Below, one piece after another: positions 32,032 to 43,208 of a stretch of DNA of 64,000 nt. The notes beneath the pieces are model-generated. The model had not been told where the DNA came from. It ran no database searches and saw only the letters and a program-made list of their open reading frames with translations. Source of the DNA: Cyanodermella asteris (lineage: Eukaryota; Ascomycota; Lecanoromycetes; Ostropales; Stictidaceae); assembly GCA_900618795.1 (NCBI GenBank), contig UYJD01000010.1, forward strand, positions 1,090,068 through 1,154,067, given 5' to 3'. The translations under genes were made by a program, and so were the position numbers. The number at the start of each line of letters is the position of its first letter. Position 1 is the stretch's first letter.

Positions 32032-32897
32032 GTTGGGCATGAGCATCGCATCACATTTTGACAACATCTTTTACGATTGTACAATATACATTTGTGTCGG
32101 CATAGCGGCGGCGTTTGGGTGCAGCAGCGAGGCGATTCTGCTCGAACACTGAAACGGAAGGCGCCTTTTTGGATGCCATGTCAGGCAAGAGCTACTATCA
32201 ATGAGATCCCCTCTTCACTTTCACCTCGCTTTCCATCACTGCAATATGGGAAATCTCCATTCTTCTCACAATCAGAGCTTGGTCGTCAGGTCGTATAAAG
32301 GCCACAAACTCTAACATCAAACCCTTCATAGCGAGTCCTTTTATCGCTACGCCTTGTGTCGGCCCAGAGCCTAATCGTGCACACATTACAGTCGCAGCTT
32401 CCGCCACGCAGTCGCAAATTACCCACGGATGGCGCAAGCGTTTGTCCCGGAGAGGCACGTGAGCACTCCGGAAGATCCAGAACAAATGGCCGCGACCACG
32501 TTGCTGACCTGAGCCAGATGTCCACTCTTCTCAACACCTACGACAAGCATCTACACGATTATTTCAGTCTCCTGATTAGTCTATTTCGAAGGATTCCGGG
32601 AACCCCTCCGCGCCAGTGAGCTCGTCGCGTCTGTCATAGACCAGGGCTTCAAGCCCAGCATCAGCCTTTCGAAATTACAACACACGACGGAAGAGCGTAA
32701 TCTGTACATGCAGGCGGCTCAACGTGCGTACTGCAGTGTCGTCTTGGAGCCCAGGGCTATTGACAAGTCTTCCCTATCTGGGGGAAACGGCTGTTTTGCT
32801 GTTTTAATCAGCATAGAGGCAATCAGGGCAGTGATACTGAAGCGGGTTTTCCAGCTCCAAACGATCCTGTCTCGCATCCGTGATCCAAGTCGGATTC
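32032..32897. other. Upstream stretch with unassigned coding-like frames
   Basis: A plus-strand frame at about 32575-32956 reads like protein (YFEGFREPLRASELVASVID, then TTEERNLYMQAAQRAY) but lacks a start and a convincing splice to the next gene. I cannot tell whether it is an exon of the chromo shadow gene, a decayed gene or chance. No chromodomain signature was found here. Confidence 0.3.
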
Positions 32898-33465
32898 ATG
32901 GCTATCTTTGGCACTGCTGGGAGCTACGGCTTAGCCTGTCGGAGGAGATATTTTGAGGCCGTCGACATTCAGTGCATGCATCTGATCAAGCCAATCAGGT
33001 GAGTCTCACATCAATCTGTATCAACATCAAAATGCTCATGCAGTCCTCAGCACAATGGTCAGCGAGAAGTGCGAGGCTGCCAGCGCCATGGTCCCCGTGC
33101 CTTCTCTCAACGTCACGGTCGCCACCCCCGAGCGAGTTCGCAAAATTGGACGCAAACAGTCCGGTATCTGGCAGCCACCACCAGTAACAAGGAATGGCTG
33201 GGAGGAGCTGATCTTCGCCATCGAGTCGGTTGATGTCAACAATGATGACGATGCAATCTGGGCTAAAATCAGGTGGCAAGTGATGGACAACCAAGACACG
33301 ATGCAGCTATCGAAGCACCCAATTGCGCATCTGCACGTTGCTGCACCGCAGATGCTGTTGTCATACTATCAAAGACTCGTGATATTCACGCCGAAAGAGT
33401 CAGCTGCGAAGAGTAAGGCCGGAACTCAGAAGGCACCGGCATCTGGTACTTTACGCAATTCGTAG
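32898..33465 (+). CDS. Orphan chromo shadow domain protein
   Basis: Small protein whose main domain resembles the HP1 chromo shadow domain, the dimerisation and partner-binding fold of heterochromatin protein 1. The model has exons 32898-32998 and 33051-33465 (52-nt intron, donor GTGAGT, acceptor CCTCAG) and gives 171 aa. The domain spans residues 83-146: NGWEELIFAIESVD, AIWAKIRWQV and the final helix APQMLLSYYQRLVIF, which aligns with the CPQKML-FYE-hL block of HP1/Swi6. No chromodomain precedes it. The first exon is hydrophobic (MAIFGTAGSYGLACRRRYF), odd for a nuclear protein. An alternative start at 33055 gives 136 aa without it. The C-terminus is basic (SAAKSKAGTQKAPAS). Function is inferred from the fold only. 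Confidence 0.6.
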
Positions 33466-33852
33466 GTGGCTGTTTGCGTGTTTGAGCAGCTTGAAGTGGT
33501 TCAGAACGAAGCGGACCGCTCAGTCTAGGCTTGTGCAGCTCAGTGAGGAATTTGTGTCTGTCCAGTGGAGGGAAGTGGGAGAAGTGGAGGAAGCGGAGGA
33601 AGCGGAGCACCAGAGCTGCCAATTGTAGGGAAGAGCGTTTGCATGCTATCTACGATGAGTTGAGCTCATCTTGTTGTGTATAACCTCACGTGGACTTTGA
33701 TTGCGAAGGGATTTTTAAGAGATGGTTGTCAACTTTCGATAGGTATCTAGCTGTAAAAACTATGGTTGTTAGAACGTCATAGCACTCCCAGAGTGACCGA
33801 ACTGTGTACAAAAACTGCTCGACCGCTGATAATTCCAGGAAGAATGATTCGA
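33466..33852. other. Short convergent gap
   Basis: 387 bp of 3' DNA between the chromo shadow gene and the DUF7704 gene. It holds a GGAAGTGGGAGAAGTGGAGG-type purine tract near 33570-33605 and no gene. Confidence 0.5.
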
Positions 33853-34305
33853 CTACATCAACTTGATCCTTTGAGGGAAAAGCAAATACAGAATTCTCGT
33901 CAAAGCACCAACATAGACAAACGGCACATTCCCCAAGTGCATGGCATTCCACCTCTCGACGTCCCAATAAATACTCGTTCCCAATTCGGCCACACTGTAC
34001 AAATGCCCGACATCGGCAACCAGCAACGCAAACAGAAAGGCCCTCCAGACGCGCGTGTCCGAGGTACTCCGCAGCACAAGCACTTCGTTCAGCGTGAATA
34101 GCAAGTACAAATTGGCGAGCTGGGTCAGGACGATAGACCCGCCGATGGGCATTTCCCGGGCCATGGAAACGGGGTGAGTCATGATCAAGTATTGTTGCTT
34201 GCGGAAGTGCGCGTAGAAGGCACCGACGAGGGCGGAGAGGGGCTCGATGTAGCCAAAGAAGAGGGTGTACCACGCACGGAGTGTGGCTTTGGCGGCGAGT
34301 GACAT
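33853..34305 (-). CDS. DUF7704 membrane protein
   Basis: 150-aa single-exon membrane protein, start ATG at 34305 (MSLAAKATLRAWYTLFFGYI). Four hydrophobic segments are visible: around TLFFGYIEPLSALVGAFY, VLTQLANLYLLFTLNEVL, AFLFALLVADVGHLYSV and NVPFVYVGALTRILYLLF. The family is a fungal-specific uncharacterised group common in Pezizomycotina. No catalytic residues are known, so no function is proposed. Tail to tail with the chromo shadow gene. Confidence 0.82.
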   Translation of the reverse strand: MSLAAKATLRAWYTLFFGYIEPLSALVGAFYAHFRKQQYLIMTHPVSMAREMPIGGSIVLTQLANLYLLFTLNEVLVLRSTSDTRVWRAFLFALLVADVGHLYSVAELGTSIYWDVERWNAMHLGNVPFVYVGALTRILYLLFPQRIKLM

Positions 34306-35654
34306 GATTGGAAAGGTCCAGAATCAGAATGTTGTTGCGCGACGGGCGAGGTAATGGCCCTTCTCCGGCTGGAGTCAACGACTAAAACGGGGGGCGAGGG
34401 CCGTTGAAGCCTCTGAGCCAGGGCGGTGCCGTGACTGGTGCCAGAGTGCAAGAATCCACGATACTTGTATCAGGAGTCGAGAAGTGTGGGAGGACAGTGG
34501 TTCGAGACGTCGGAATCGTGTACACGGGATACCGAGGCTGTGGACCTGGGATCTCTGGAGCCGACGTGTGACGAGAGATGATGACTTGGAGGAAGATCTA
34601 TCAATCGGACTACGACCAGGCGGGTCAGGGACGCGACAGCGGCACGGTAAGCATGATAGGGACAATGTTATGAGATGGCGGATGGTGAGTTTCTGGCTTG
34701 TCACGCATTGGCTGAGGCTTCGACCCCGCAATCGCCCGACTTGACGAAGGCACAGAAGTAGGTAGAGAGCTGAAGAATGCCCGGCGAGACGAAAATGCGT
34801 GGTAGCGCAGCGCAAACAAGAACGCCGCGAAGTCTATTGCAAGCCTCCCGTGGATATTGCGGATGGTGGAGGTGCAGCAAGACTTCTTCTTTGAGAGTCG
34901 ACCTGCAGGGCATCGACTGGACAGAAGCCACCTGTCGAAAGTATAGCATGTTCGACGACTCATAATCTCGACGGGCAGGATTCCGACAGATAGCGAACAA
35001 CGTTGATGCATCGAGCTGCCACGAGCCGGGCACAACAACCAACAGAAACGGGCGTCAGCGGAGCGACAGTGTGCGCAGCTCAGCCAACGGGTCGGCCTGA
35101 TCTCGATCGAGGCCATACCAAGAGCCCTTAGCATGGCCTCGCCGACCAGGGATGGAAGCACTGCACAGGAGACGACGACGCAACAGGGATCAGCCGCCTA
35201 TTATTGCTCAGCACCGTCTGCTGCTGGCGCCGCCGCGATTCGCTCCGCCGTTCCGCACGCAGCGCCAGTGGGCAAGCGTAGTGTCCACCTGCACGCTCAG
35301 CGCCCACTCCTGCCCAGCCCGTATGTCATAATCGTTGAGCCCTCCACTGCTTTTGCTGCCGCGTGCCTCTTCGTCCTCCAAGGCAGAATGCTCCAAGTGG
35401 CCCTCGACCCACTCCACCACGGGTACTCTTGCATCTAACTGTGACATGGCGCCTGCATATGCACTGCATGTGCTAGCCCAAGCTTGCGACGAAACTCTAT
35501 CCTGACTCGTGCGGGTCGAGCGCATTACTACGGCCGATTCTGGTGGCGCGAATCGCAAGCCTCTTATCTTGCTATTCACGCCCCCGACATCGCCGCAACG
35601 ACAAGGGCAGGACTCCACGCATCGACCTGCGCAGTTCTGCTCGTCGAATAGACC
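34306..35654. other. Divergent upstream stretch, 1.35 kb
   Basis: Contains the promoters of the DUF7704 gene (minus) and the 1016-aa regulator (plus). Long minus-strand frames (34625-35161 and others) show no domain. Confidence 0.5.
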
Positions 35655-38600
35655 ATGCCACCCAAAAATCCTTCGTCTCACCCTCGCTCCGTCCCCGGCA
35701 GCATGCACTCGCTCACCCCCGCAGCCGGCGCGGCTCCCGTCAGCATCAAGAACGTCGGCACTCCCGGCACGAAATCCAAGACGAATGACCTCGATGCATC
35801 CAATGCGACGCCCACCGCCGCGCCGGCGTGGAGCGAACTCAAGACCAAGGCTGGAAAGGAACGTAAACGCTTGCCGCTGGCCTGCAAGAGCTGTCGGCGG
35901 AAAAAGGTGCGATGTTCGGGAGAAACGCCTTCGTGCAAGCACTGCTTGCGGGCGAGGATACCATGTGTGTACAAGGTCACCCAGAGGAAGGCGACGCCCC
36001 GCACAGACTACATGACGATGCTGGACAAGAGGTTGAAACGCATGGAGGAGCGGGTCATCAAGCTCATCCCGTCGTCCGAGTCGAGCAAAGTCTCGATAAT
36101 AGGAAGAGCAAGCGTGAAACCGCCAAACGCCGACAAGACTAAGAATCAATCCAAGAAGAGAGCTGCCATGGAGGCTTTTGCGCCGTCCGAGTCGGAGGAC
36201 CCTTCGAAGCTGCATCTTCCAGCTCACAAGGACAAGTCGGACACGTCTTCGCTGATGGAAGGAGTCGAGCATCTGCCTTCTGCGGAAATACAAGAACATC
36301 TAGCAGAGGCCTACTTCGACTTTTGTTATGGGCAGCCTTATCATCTCCTGCACAAGCCGTCTTTCATGCGCCGATTGCGTGCAGGCACCATCCCGCCCGT
36401 GTTGATGCTGGCCGTGTGCTCCATATCTGCTCGCTTTTCGACACATTCGTATTTCAACGGCGAGCCCCCATCGTTACGTGGCGAGCAGTGGGCTCACGAG
36501 GCGCGAAGGATCGCATCTAGGAGCTTCGGCGAACCGAATATGACAATCGTCATTGTCGTCACACTGCTCGCGTTGTACGACTTTGGCAGCTGTCAGGGCG
36601 GCCGAGCGTGGATGTATGCAGGCATCGCCATGCGCATGTGCTACGCCTTGCATCTGAACCAGGAAATCGACCACGAGACGGTCGAAGATCCGGAGCAGGG
36701 TCCGCCTGGAGTCAAGAAGAAGAAAGAGCAGCTCATGTCGCCCGAGTTGAGCTTCACAGATCAAGAAATCCGCAGGCGGACAATGTGGGCCTGCTTTCTC
36801 ATGGACTGCTTCAATTCGTCCGGTACCAAACGGCCCAGCTTCGACCACATTCCGAACATCAACATTCAACTGCCCATAAAAGAGCAGTTCTTTCAGTTGG
36901 AGATCCCGGGCCAGACGGAAGACGTCAACGGCGACCCTGGAACGGTCGATCTCCCGCCCGAAGACCAAGTCGGAAGTTTGGATCCCAAGGAGAACATGGG
37001 CGTGGCAGCATATCTGGTCAAGATTCTGGTCTTGTGGGGCCGCGTCGTGCATTACACAAACTCGGGCCGCATGCATGACGATCCACGACCGCCGTGGGAT
37101 CCGCAATCCGACTTCATCAAGCTGCGTGCCAAAGTCTGTCTTTTCTGGAAAGAACTCCAACCACACATGCGCTACTCGGCGGAGAACCTGCGGAATCACG
37201 AAGCAGAGAAGCTGGCAAATCAGTTTGCTTTCATGCATATCGTGTACCAGCAGATCATTCTCTTCCTGCACAAATTCACCATTCCGGCGTTTCCGGGTGC
37301 GAAGCTGCCGCCACAGATGCCGGACGGCTTCCGTGATGAAGCGCGCAAGTCGGCGGTACACGCCGCGACCAAGATCTCGAAGATCTTGGAGGATAGTCGG
37401 GACGGACAGCTCACCGCCCCATTCGCATGCTATTGCACATTTGCGTCGTCCACCGTGCACATCTGGGGCGTCTTCTCCGGCAACAAGCAGCTCCAAGAGT
37501 CGTGCAAGGCGTCTCTCGGCATCAACATGCGTCATCTCAACCGCATGAAGAAGTACTGGAGCATGATCCACTACATGACCGAATCGGTCAAGGACATGTA
37601 CAAGACGCACGCCGACGCATTTCGACCCGGACTCGGAGACTCGATCAAGACGCTCGGCAACGACGAGAGCTTCTTCGAGTACGGTGACATGCAGGATCGC
37701 GAGCATCCGCCGGCGGTCATCGATGACGCGGGTTGCAAGCATCCTGCGTCGCCGACGAACAAGAACAAGCGGTACACGAATCTGGCGTCGAAACCCGACC
37801 TCGAGAGCGTGGGCGACTGGTTCTCGAAGAAATCTCAATCCCCACAGCTGCTTGCAGCCGAGATTCCCAATCGTCCCGCCAAGAGAGGGAAATCCATACA
37901 CCACCATAAACCAAGCACAAACATCAACACGACCACCCAGACTCATTCTCCAAATACACCTCCAGCTCAACCTCAACCTCAATCCCAAGTCACCGCCAAA
38001 CCCAATATCCCCCTCGACGCAATGGCCCTCGCCAGCACTCCCACGCCGTCCGACACAGCCTCCTCCGTCAACTTCGCCCACACCCCGCGCAGCATGCACG
38101 CAACCCAATCCCCACCCTCCTTCCCCGATCCCACGGCCGGAACTCAATTTGCAGTCTCGAACCCGTATCACGACCTCAACATCGCGGCCACGTTCGCAAA
38201 CCACGTTGGTCCGGCTGTGAACGGATTCCCGCGGTTGCCGATGCAGGCGTATGATAGACAGTTGGTCTATGGCGCGTACGCGCAGGACCCGACGTTGGGT
38301 TTTGAGCATGCTTTTCAGCACAGTGCCGGCAGCCCGAGTGCGAATGGCGCGGAGGGCGCGTTTGGGGCGGCCGGGTTGGGGATGGGGGTTAGTACTAGTG
38401 CGTTGGACTCGAGTATTGCGTCGCACATGGATATGAACCTGGGCGGCGCACTGAATGCTGGCCACGGGCAGAACCTGAATGGCGGCGATAAGCAGTGGGG
38501 TGCAGGAAATGCCGGGAATCATGGGTTTGGGGATGCGGCCGGGGCGTGGTTGACGCCGTTTCACCTGTTTCCACCTATCAATTTGGTGCAGCCGGAGTAT

Positions 38601-38705
38601 ACGGCGAGTGGACAAGCGGAAGGCATGGGATTTGGGAACATGATGGGTGTGGCAGGAGACGGTACGGGGGAAGGTAATGGTGGATTGGACTTTTGGAATA
38701 CATAA
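35655..38705 (+). CDS. Zn2Cys6 fungal transcription factor, 1016 aa
   Basis: Nuclear DNA-binding regulator, single exon from ATG 35655 (context ACCATGC) to TAA 38705. The zinc cluster is at residues 77-104: cysteines 77, 80, 87, 94, 97 and 104 (ACKSCRRKKVRC, SCKHCLRARIPC). A linker and coiled-coil-like stretch follow (MTMLDKRLKRMEERVIKLIP). The fungal-specific middle homology region (Fungal_trans) runs from about 215 to 480 (AYFDFCYGQPYHLLHKPSF, YAGIAMRMCYALHLNQE, IRRRTMWACFLMDCFNSS). The last 300 residues are low complexity (Gln/Pro/Ser, then Gly/Asn/Ala-rich), fitting an activation region. The target pathway cannot be named from sequence. A long frame on the opposite strand (36474-38876) is a shadow of this gene. 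Confidence 0.95.
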   Translation: MPPKNPSSHPRSVPGSMHSLTPAAGAAPVSIKNVGTPGTKSKTNDLDASNATPTAAPAWSELKTKAGKERKRLPLACKSCRRKKVRCSGETPSCKHCLRARIPCVYKVTQRKATPRTDYMTMLDKRLKRMEERVIKLIPSSESSKVSIIGRASVKPPNADKTKNQSKKRAAMEAFAPSESEDPSKLHLPAHKDKSDTSSLMEGVEHLPSAEIQEHLAEAYFDFCYGQPYHLLHKPSFMRRLRAGTIPPVLMLAVCSISARFSTHSYFNGEPPSLRGEQWAHEARRIASRSFGEPNMTIVIVVTLLALYDFGSCQGGRAWMYAGIAMRMCYALHLNQEIDHETVEDPEQGPPGVKKKKEQLMSPELSFTDQEIRRRTMWACFLMDCFNSSGTKRPSFDHIPNINIQLPIKEQFFQLEIPGQTEDVNGDPGTVDLPPEDQVGSLDPKENMGVAAYLVKILVLWGRVVHYTNSGRMHDDPRPPWDPQSDFIKLRAKVCLFWKELQPHMRYSAENLRNHEAEKLANQFAFMHIVYQQIILFLHKFTIPAFPGAKLPPQMPDGFRDEARKSAVHAATKISKILEDSRDGQLTAPFACYCTFASSTVHIWGVFSGNKQLQESCKASLGINMRHLNRMKKYWSMIHYMTESVKDMYKTHADAFRPGLGDSIKTLGNDESFFEYGDMQDREHPPAVIDDAGCKHPASPTNKNKRYTNLASKPDLESVGDWFSKKSQSPQLLAAEIPNRPAKRGKSIHHHKPSTNINTTTQTHSPNTPPAQPQPQSQVTAKPNIPLDAMALASTPTPSDTASSVNFAHTPRSMHATQSPPSFPDPTAGTQFAVSNPYHDLNIAATFANHVGPAVNGFPRLPMQAYDRQLVYGAYAQDPTLGFEHAFQHSAGSPSANGAEGAFGAAGLGMGVSTSALDSSIASHMDMNLGGALNAGHGQNLNGGDKQWGAGNAGNHGFGDAAGAWLTPFHLFPPINLVQPEYTASGQAEGMGFGNMMGVAGDGTGEGNGGLDFWNT

Positions 38706-41700
38706 CGCGAGCATCAACGTGGGCAATGTTAGGGAGCCGGTTCCAAGAGATGGAAGCAAGCAAGGACACCTTTTGGACATTATTTTGGCTCGAACGCAGG
38801 CTTGAACATTTTGAAAATCAAGCCAAGGATTCAATGGAAAGGGTATACGCATGGATGGGGATTTTTTGGAATACAAGAGTCAGCATAGAGCAAACCTGAC
38901 GGATGTGAGGTATTTTGGAGGAGCGTTTCTAGCGAGGGGAATTGTCTTTGTGTCACGGCTTACCAACGTCAATGCCCACGTTCTGTCTGATGATGTGTAA
39001 GGAATGGAAGGAGGACCGAGGAGAGGGGAGAATGTCGACGCATATGACGGATGAAGGAGATGTCAAGCTTCTTCGGGAAAAAGTTATGCTGTACCCGGCA
39101 GGTACGGTCTGTTCCGATATTTATGACGACTCGGAGAGGGAGAATGTGGGTGTGTAACTGTGTGAGATAAAATCTATTTCTAGGTTGTTCAATCTCTTGC
39201 CCGCGATTTTTCTTCTTTGCACGACCGAACGCTCGGTGGCAACGCAAACGGATGCTCCTCTCGACACGAACAAGCAGCTTTTGCAGGCGATTGTCTCGAA
39301 TCACACCAAAGTTAGCCAGAGAAGCTTGGGGCCGGGACTCGGTCCGTTGGATCCATTGACAAACCTCGGCTTGGGCTTGATGGACAATGGACATGGCCAG
39401 GGCTGTTATCCCGAGTGACAGCCAATCTCTGAGACGTGCTGGGATGCCAGCGACTGGGCGTATAACCCAAGTGGAGACGAAGGAGATGAAACCGGGTTGG
39501 TGACGTCTGCAGACGCGGAGGGCGATTGGAAGGGGCAGGATAGAGTCGATCTTTGGAACAGGCGGCTGGTCACCTGGAAATCTTTTTCGAGGAGATTGCG
39601 GAAACTTGCGTTGTCGTCCCGAGACCTGGCTATGCGGTGGTCAGGAATGGTGCCGGTGAGTTCTGAGTGGTGGCCATGATCTGCTCGCTTTGAACTTGGT
39701 TGGTGCGGCGTCACAAGGGAGAAGTAACGGGGTCCCCTGGCGGCCTTCTCCGGAACCTAATGGCATGGACCACAAGAGGCAGGACCGGCGGGACGCAGGG
39801 ATCCTTGATACAAACTTGCGAAGCCGATGTTCGCCATTTCAGCTGCACATGGATCCGAATGTTCATCCGTTGGAGTGAAAGCGTCGATTCCGGGATGGTC
39901 ATAGGCTGGCCCTCGCTTGATGGTGGTCAGTACATAGTCGAATGTGCTGTTATTAGCGGGGGATGTGCCCTCGTATACGATATTACCGATTGGCTGGAAC
40001 TTGCCGTGTCAACGACGACTTGATTTCGTGGTCGGGATGGTGAGAGGTTGAATATGACTGGACCTTACAATCATGAGCCGTTCGATTACGGGGCCAGCAA
40101 GATCAAAGCCGAACGACAGAATATGCCAGCAAAGCAGATAGTGCTGGTCAATACATCGAATCGGTCTTCTGGAGATCTGACAGGTTGTCTATACCTTGTT
40201 CCGTGCACAGCCACTTGGTGTGGAACGATAGTAATGGAGGACGGGTCCCCCCTTGGCCTGGACTGTGGTGTCCTGAAAGCATTGGTCCTTGGTATGCGGC
40301 CACGGCGATCCTGCTGCATGAGGGCAACGCCTCAAGATACCGATTGAAGCAGTGTTAGTCATACAGATTGTTTAACACGGAACTCTTTGAGGCTGTGAAG
40401 TCGACAGGTGGCTTTCGATCTGAGTATGTTATGACCTGGGCGCCATGACGCCGGGCTTCAGCTTAGATGGTCCTCGACGACGAGGAAAGGCATCGAATGA
40501 GAAGGTGAATGAGTTGTCAATGACCAGAAATGGAAAGCAGATGCGCAAATAATTGAGTAAGCGAGAGGGCGAAAAGTTGAAGCCGGTGTTCAGCACTTCC
40601 ATACAGCTTGCATGACCGTGGTTGGGCACCAGATCTTGCCGAGTTGTCGGCTGGTATAGCCACAGTCTAGATCTTAGATTCACAACGTATTGGAAAAGTC
40701 ACTGGGTTCGGCAAAAATGCCGGAACTTGGCGATCTGTGCGTCGGCGTGCGTTGCAGTAAATTTAGGCACCATGAGTGGTGAAATTCTTCGGTTTCTAAA
40801 ATGGATTCGAGCTATGGAGAAATGAATGTCATGGTCTCGACACTGACAGGCAGCTACCGTTCGGACACGCCGAGTGGTTGACGATGCTGTACAACGTCGA
40901 TCAAGGAAGCAAATCGAGAATGTTGCTTTTTCGAGAATGAGGCTCAAGCTGGCGTGCCATGAAGGATTAGAAATACGAATAAGCTCAAGCTCAGAAGCTC
41001 GTCGGGAGTGCTCACTAGCCACACGAGGCGGTGATCAGTGGCGATTGAAACACTAGACTATTTTGAGAAAGCACACGCGGCGTCTGCGCTGTTCGCTGAC
41101 GTATTCTCGACGCTTCTTTTCCGGCAGCCTGCGAAAGCTTCTTCGTAGCTCACCACGTACCTGTGGCGTCGAATTTTTCACTCGCCACAAATTTCCTGAT
41201 CGCCCAAAATCCCAACTCATGCTGAGAACTCGCCGGATACGGTGCTACGATCACGAAGCTACTCCATGGTACGCGCAAACGTTGTTGCTTGCTTGACCTT
41301 GCTGCGCTATGTCGTCGCCCGCCTCCGTTCCGCAATCGCCGTGCTGCCACACCCGCGCGACACGCCGACAATGTGCTGTGAACGTGAGTGATCGGAGCAG
41401 CCTCTGTTTCGAGACGGTCGCTGATGGCCGCTGCAGCTTCGTGAAATGAGCTCGTTCTCTCACATCCAAGCGCTGTGCTGATTCAGGGCGCTACCAAACG
41501 TCAAAACCGCGACGAGACCACTGGGAAAAACGTGGAATCCGAGCAAGCGGTGGCCCCGCGGTAGCCAATCAGTCGCGATAGCAGGGATGTGAACGCCAGA
41601 CTTTGCGCACGGGTCAACGCTCACTGACGAATCCCGGCTGAGAAGTCCTCCAAGACGGCCTTTTTCACCTTTTGGGACACACTCAGCGACAGAGCATCGA

Positions 41701-43208
41701 CTGGTCATGCGCTCGTCTCACTTTTTGCCTGCTGCGGGAAGTCTACCTGTGTCTCATCAGTCTGCCCATGGCGGCGGACAAAATCTTAGGAAATGAGGGT
41801 GTGCAGCCCCTGATGATGATTTTCGAGAAGTTTTGGCGCTTCTCCCTATCGAGTGGAGATTGAGTACCGACTGAGCAGTCTCAGCTAAGGAGAGGTCACA
41901 TTAGGAGCCTTCCAAAGCCAACATGCATCTATACGAGGCGTGACAGATACCTGCGGCGTGGCATCGTGTCGGCACTCTTGCCGCCGACCATGGGCACACA
42001 ACATGCGATCATGTTCCAGGATCATCATCATCATGCATCTCGTGACCAGATCAAGACCATGGGACCATCAAAGCAAGGCAGGGCAATTGTGACATGTTGA
42101 GAAGGTGAACTCCACAAGCATACGTAGCTCCCGTCTCAGACCCGTCGCGTGAGGCGCCAGGCTGCCGAGGCCCAGGATCACTGAGTGGCCGTGAAGTGCA
42201 AGTTCAGGATCAAAGGCTGCTCAAAGCAACGAATCTGGGGACAGGTACCAGAGGCCGGGATGGCGGCTCACGGGAGCGATTGACGAAGCAACCGTGACAT
42301 GCGACGGGGCTCCTGTGGATCTCGGCCGGTGCATGAAGGCCAGCTCGAGCTGGTGCACGAGGGACCAGAAGGAAGTTGGAAGCCGGTCGTGGAAGAGCCA
42401 GCACGCACGAGGCTGTGCAGCAATAGCGCCTTTTGCTCCCAGCTCGGCAGGTAGACAGACCTTACGCCGGATGGACACAGCACAGCAAAGCAGAGCGACG
42501 GCCACTCCGGGCGGTCGGGGACATGCGAGTCGCCTGGCGATGCAGTCACTGAGTTGAGCATGCCTGTTCTTTCCCGATTGATGTCTTTCTATTTCGGTGT
42601 CTGTCATTTGTGATGCTCGTTGATATGTTATTTAGCAGCCAAACGTCCCTGGATTGTCAGACCAATGCACAAGACAAAACAAGACAGACAACCGACCGAC
42701 TCCTCACAGCAGACGATCTTCACTGCAGGTGCGCGATAAAACGGAAGGAGAAAAGCTACATACAGTCGGCCGGCACACAGAGTTCAGATTTCGCCGTCAG
42801 CAGAGGAAGACAGCCAGACAGCCGCCCCGGTCTTGGCCGCTGCACTGCAACCAAGTGCAACCCCGGGCGCCTCTGGCCTCAAGCGACTCCTCACATAAGG
42901 CTTATCCTCCCCACCATCGTCGCCGCTCTTTTCCCTCCTCACCCTCCACCTCGATTCCATCCCCCATCCTCCTTTCCGCCCGCGGTGACTTTCTAATATT
43001 CTCTCGCCTTCGACATTCCTTTCTTCGTCCCGCACACATCGCCGACCTTTGACAATTCGCTCCCCAGCATCGGCACTCGAGGTGGACCCACGGTCTTTTT
43101 CCATCATTATCATCGTTGTTTCCTTGAATCCTGTCCGCGCATCAGCTTACGGCCCTTGTACGACTGTCGCATCACACGCACGACCTAGACGACCTCAGCA
43201 TATTCGTC
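38706..43208. other. 4.5 kb stretch without supported genes
   Basis: The first few hundred bases are probably 3' UTR of the upstream regulator. From 39.2 to 42.6 kb all frames are short and without domains, and no tRNA or terminal repeats were seen. From about 42.9 to 43.05 kb the plus strand is strongly pyrimidine-rich (CT-rich runs), a common feature of fungal promoters and leaders, just before the next gene. Confidence 0.5.

Noticed and set aside
35208-36299. 363-aa minus-strand frame across the regulator's start
   Set aside because: Arg/Leu-rich with no recognisable family; explained by antisense of GC-rich coding and leader DNA.
36474-38876. 800-aa open frame on the minus strand
   Set aside because: It lies antisense to the 1016-aa Zn2Cys6 regulator, has no domain and a biased Arg/His/Val composition. 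It is a shadow of a GC-rich gene.
42001-42040. ATC/ATG triplet run as a possible satellite
   Set aside because: Only four to five units are present; too short to call.
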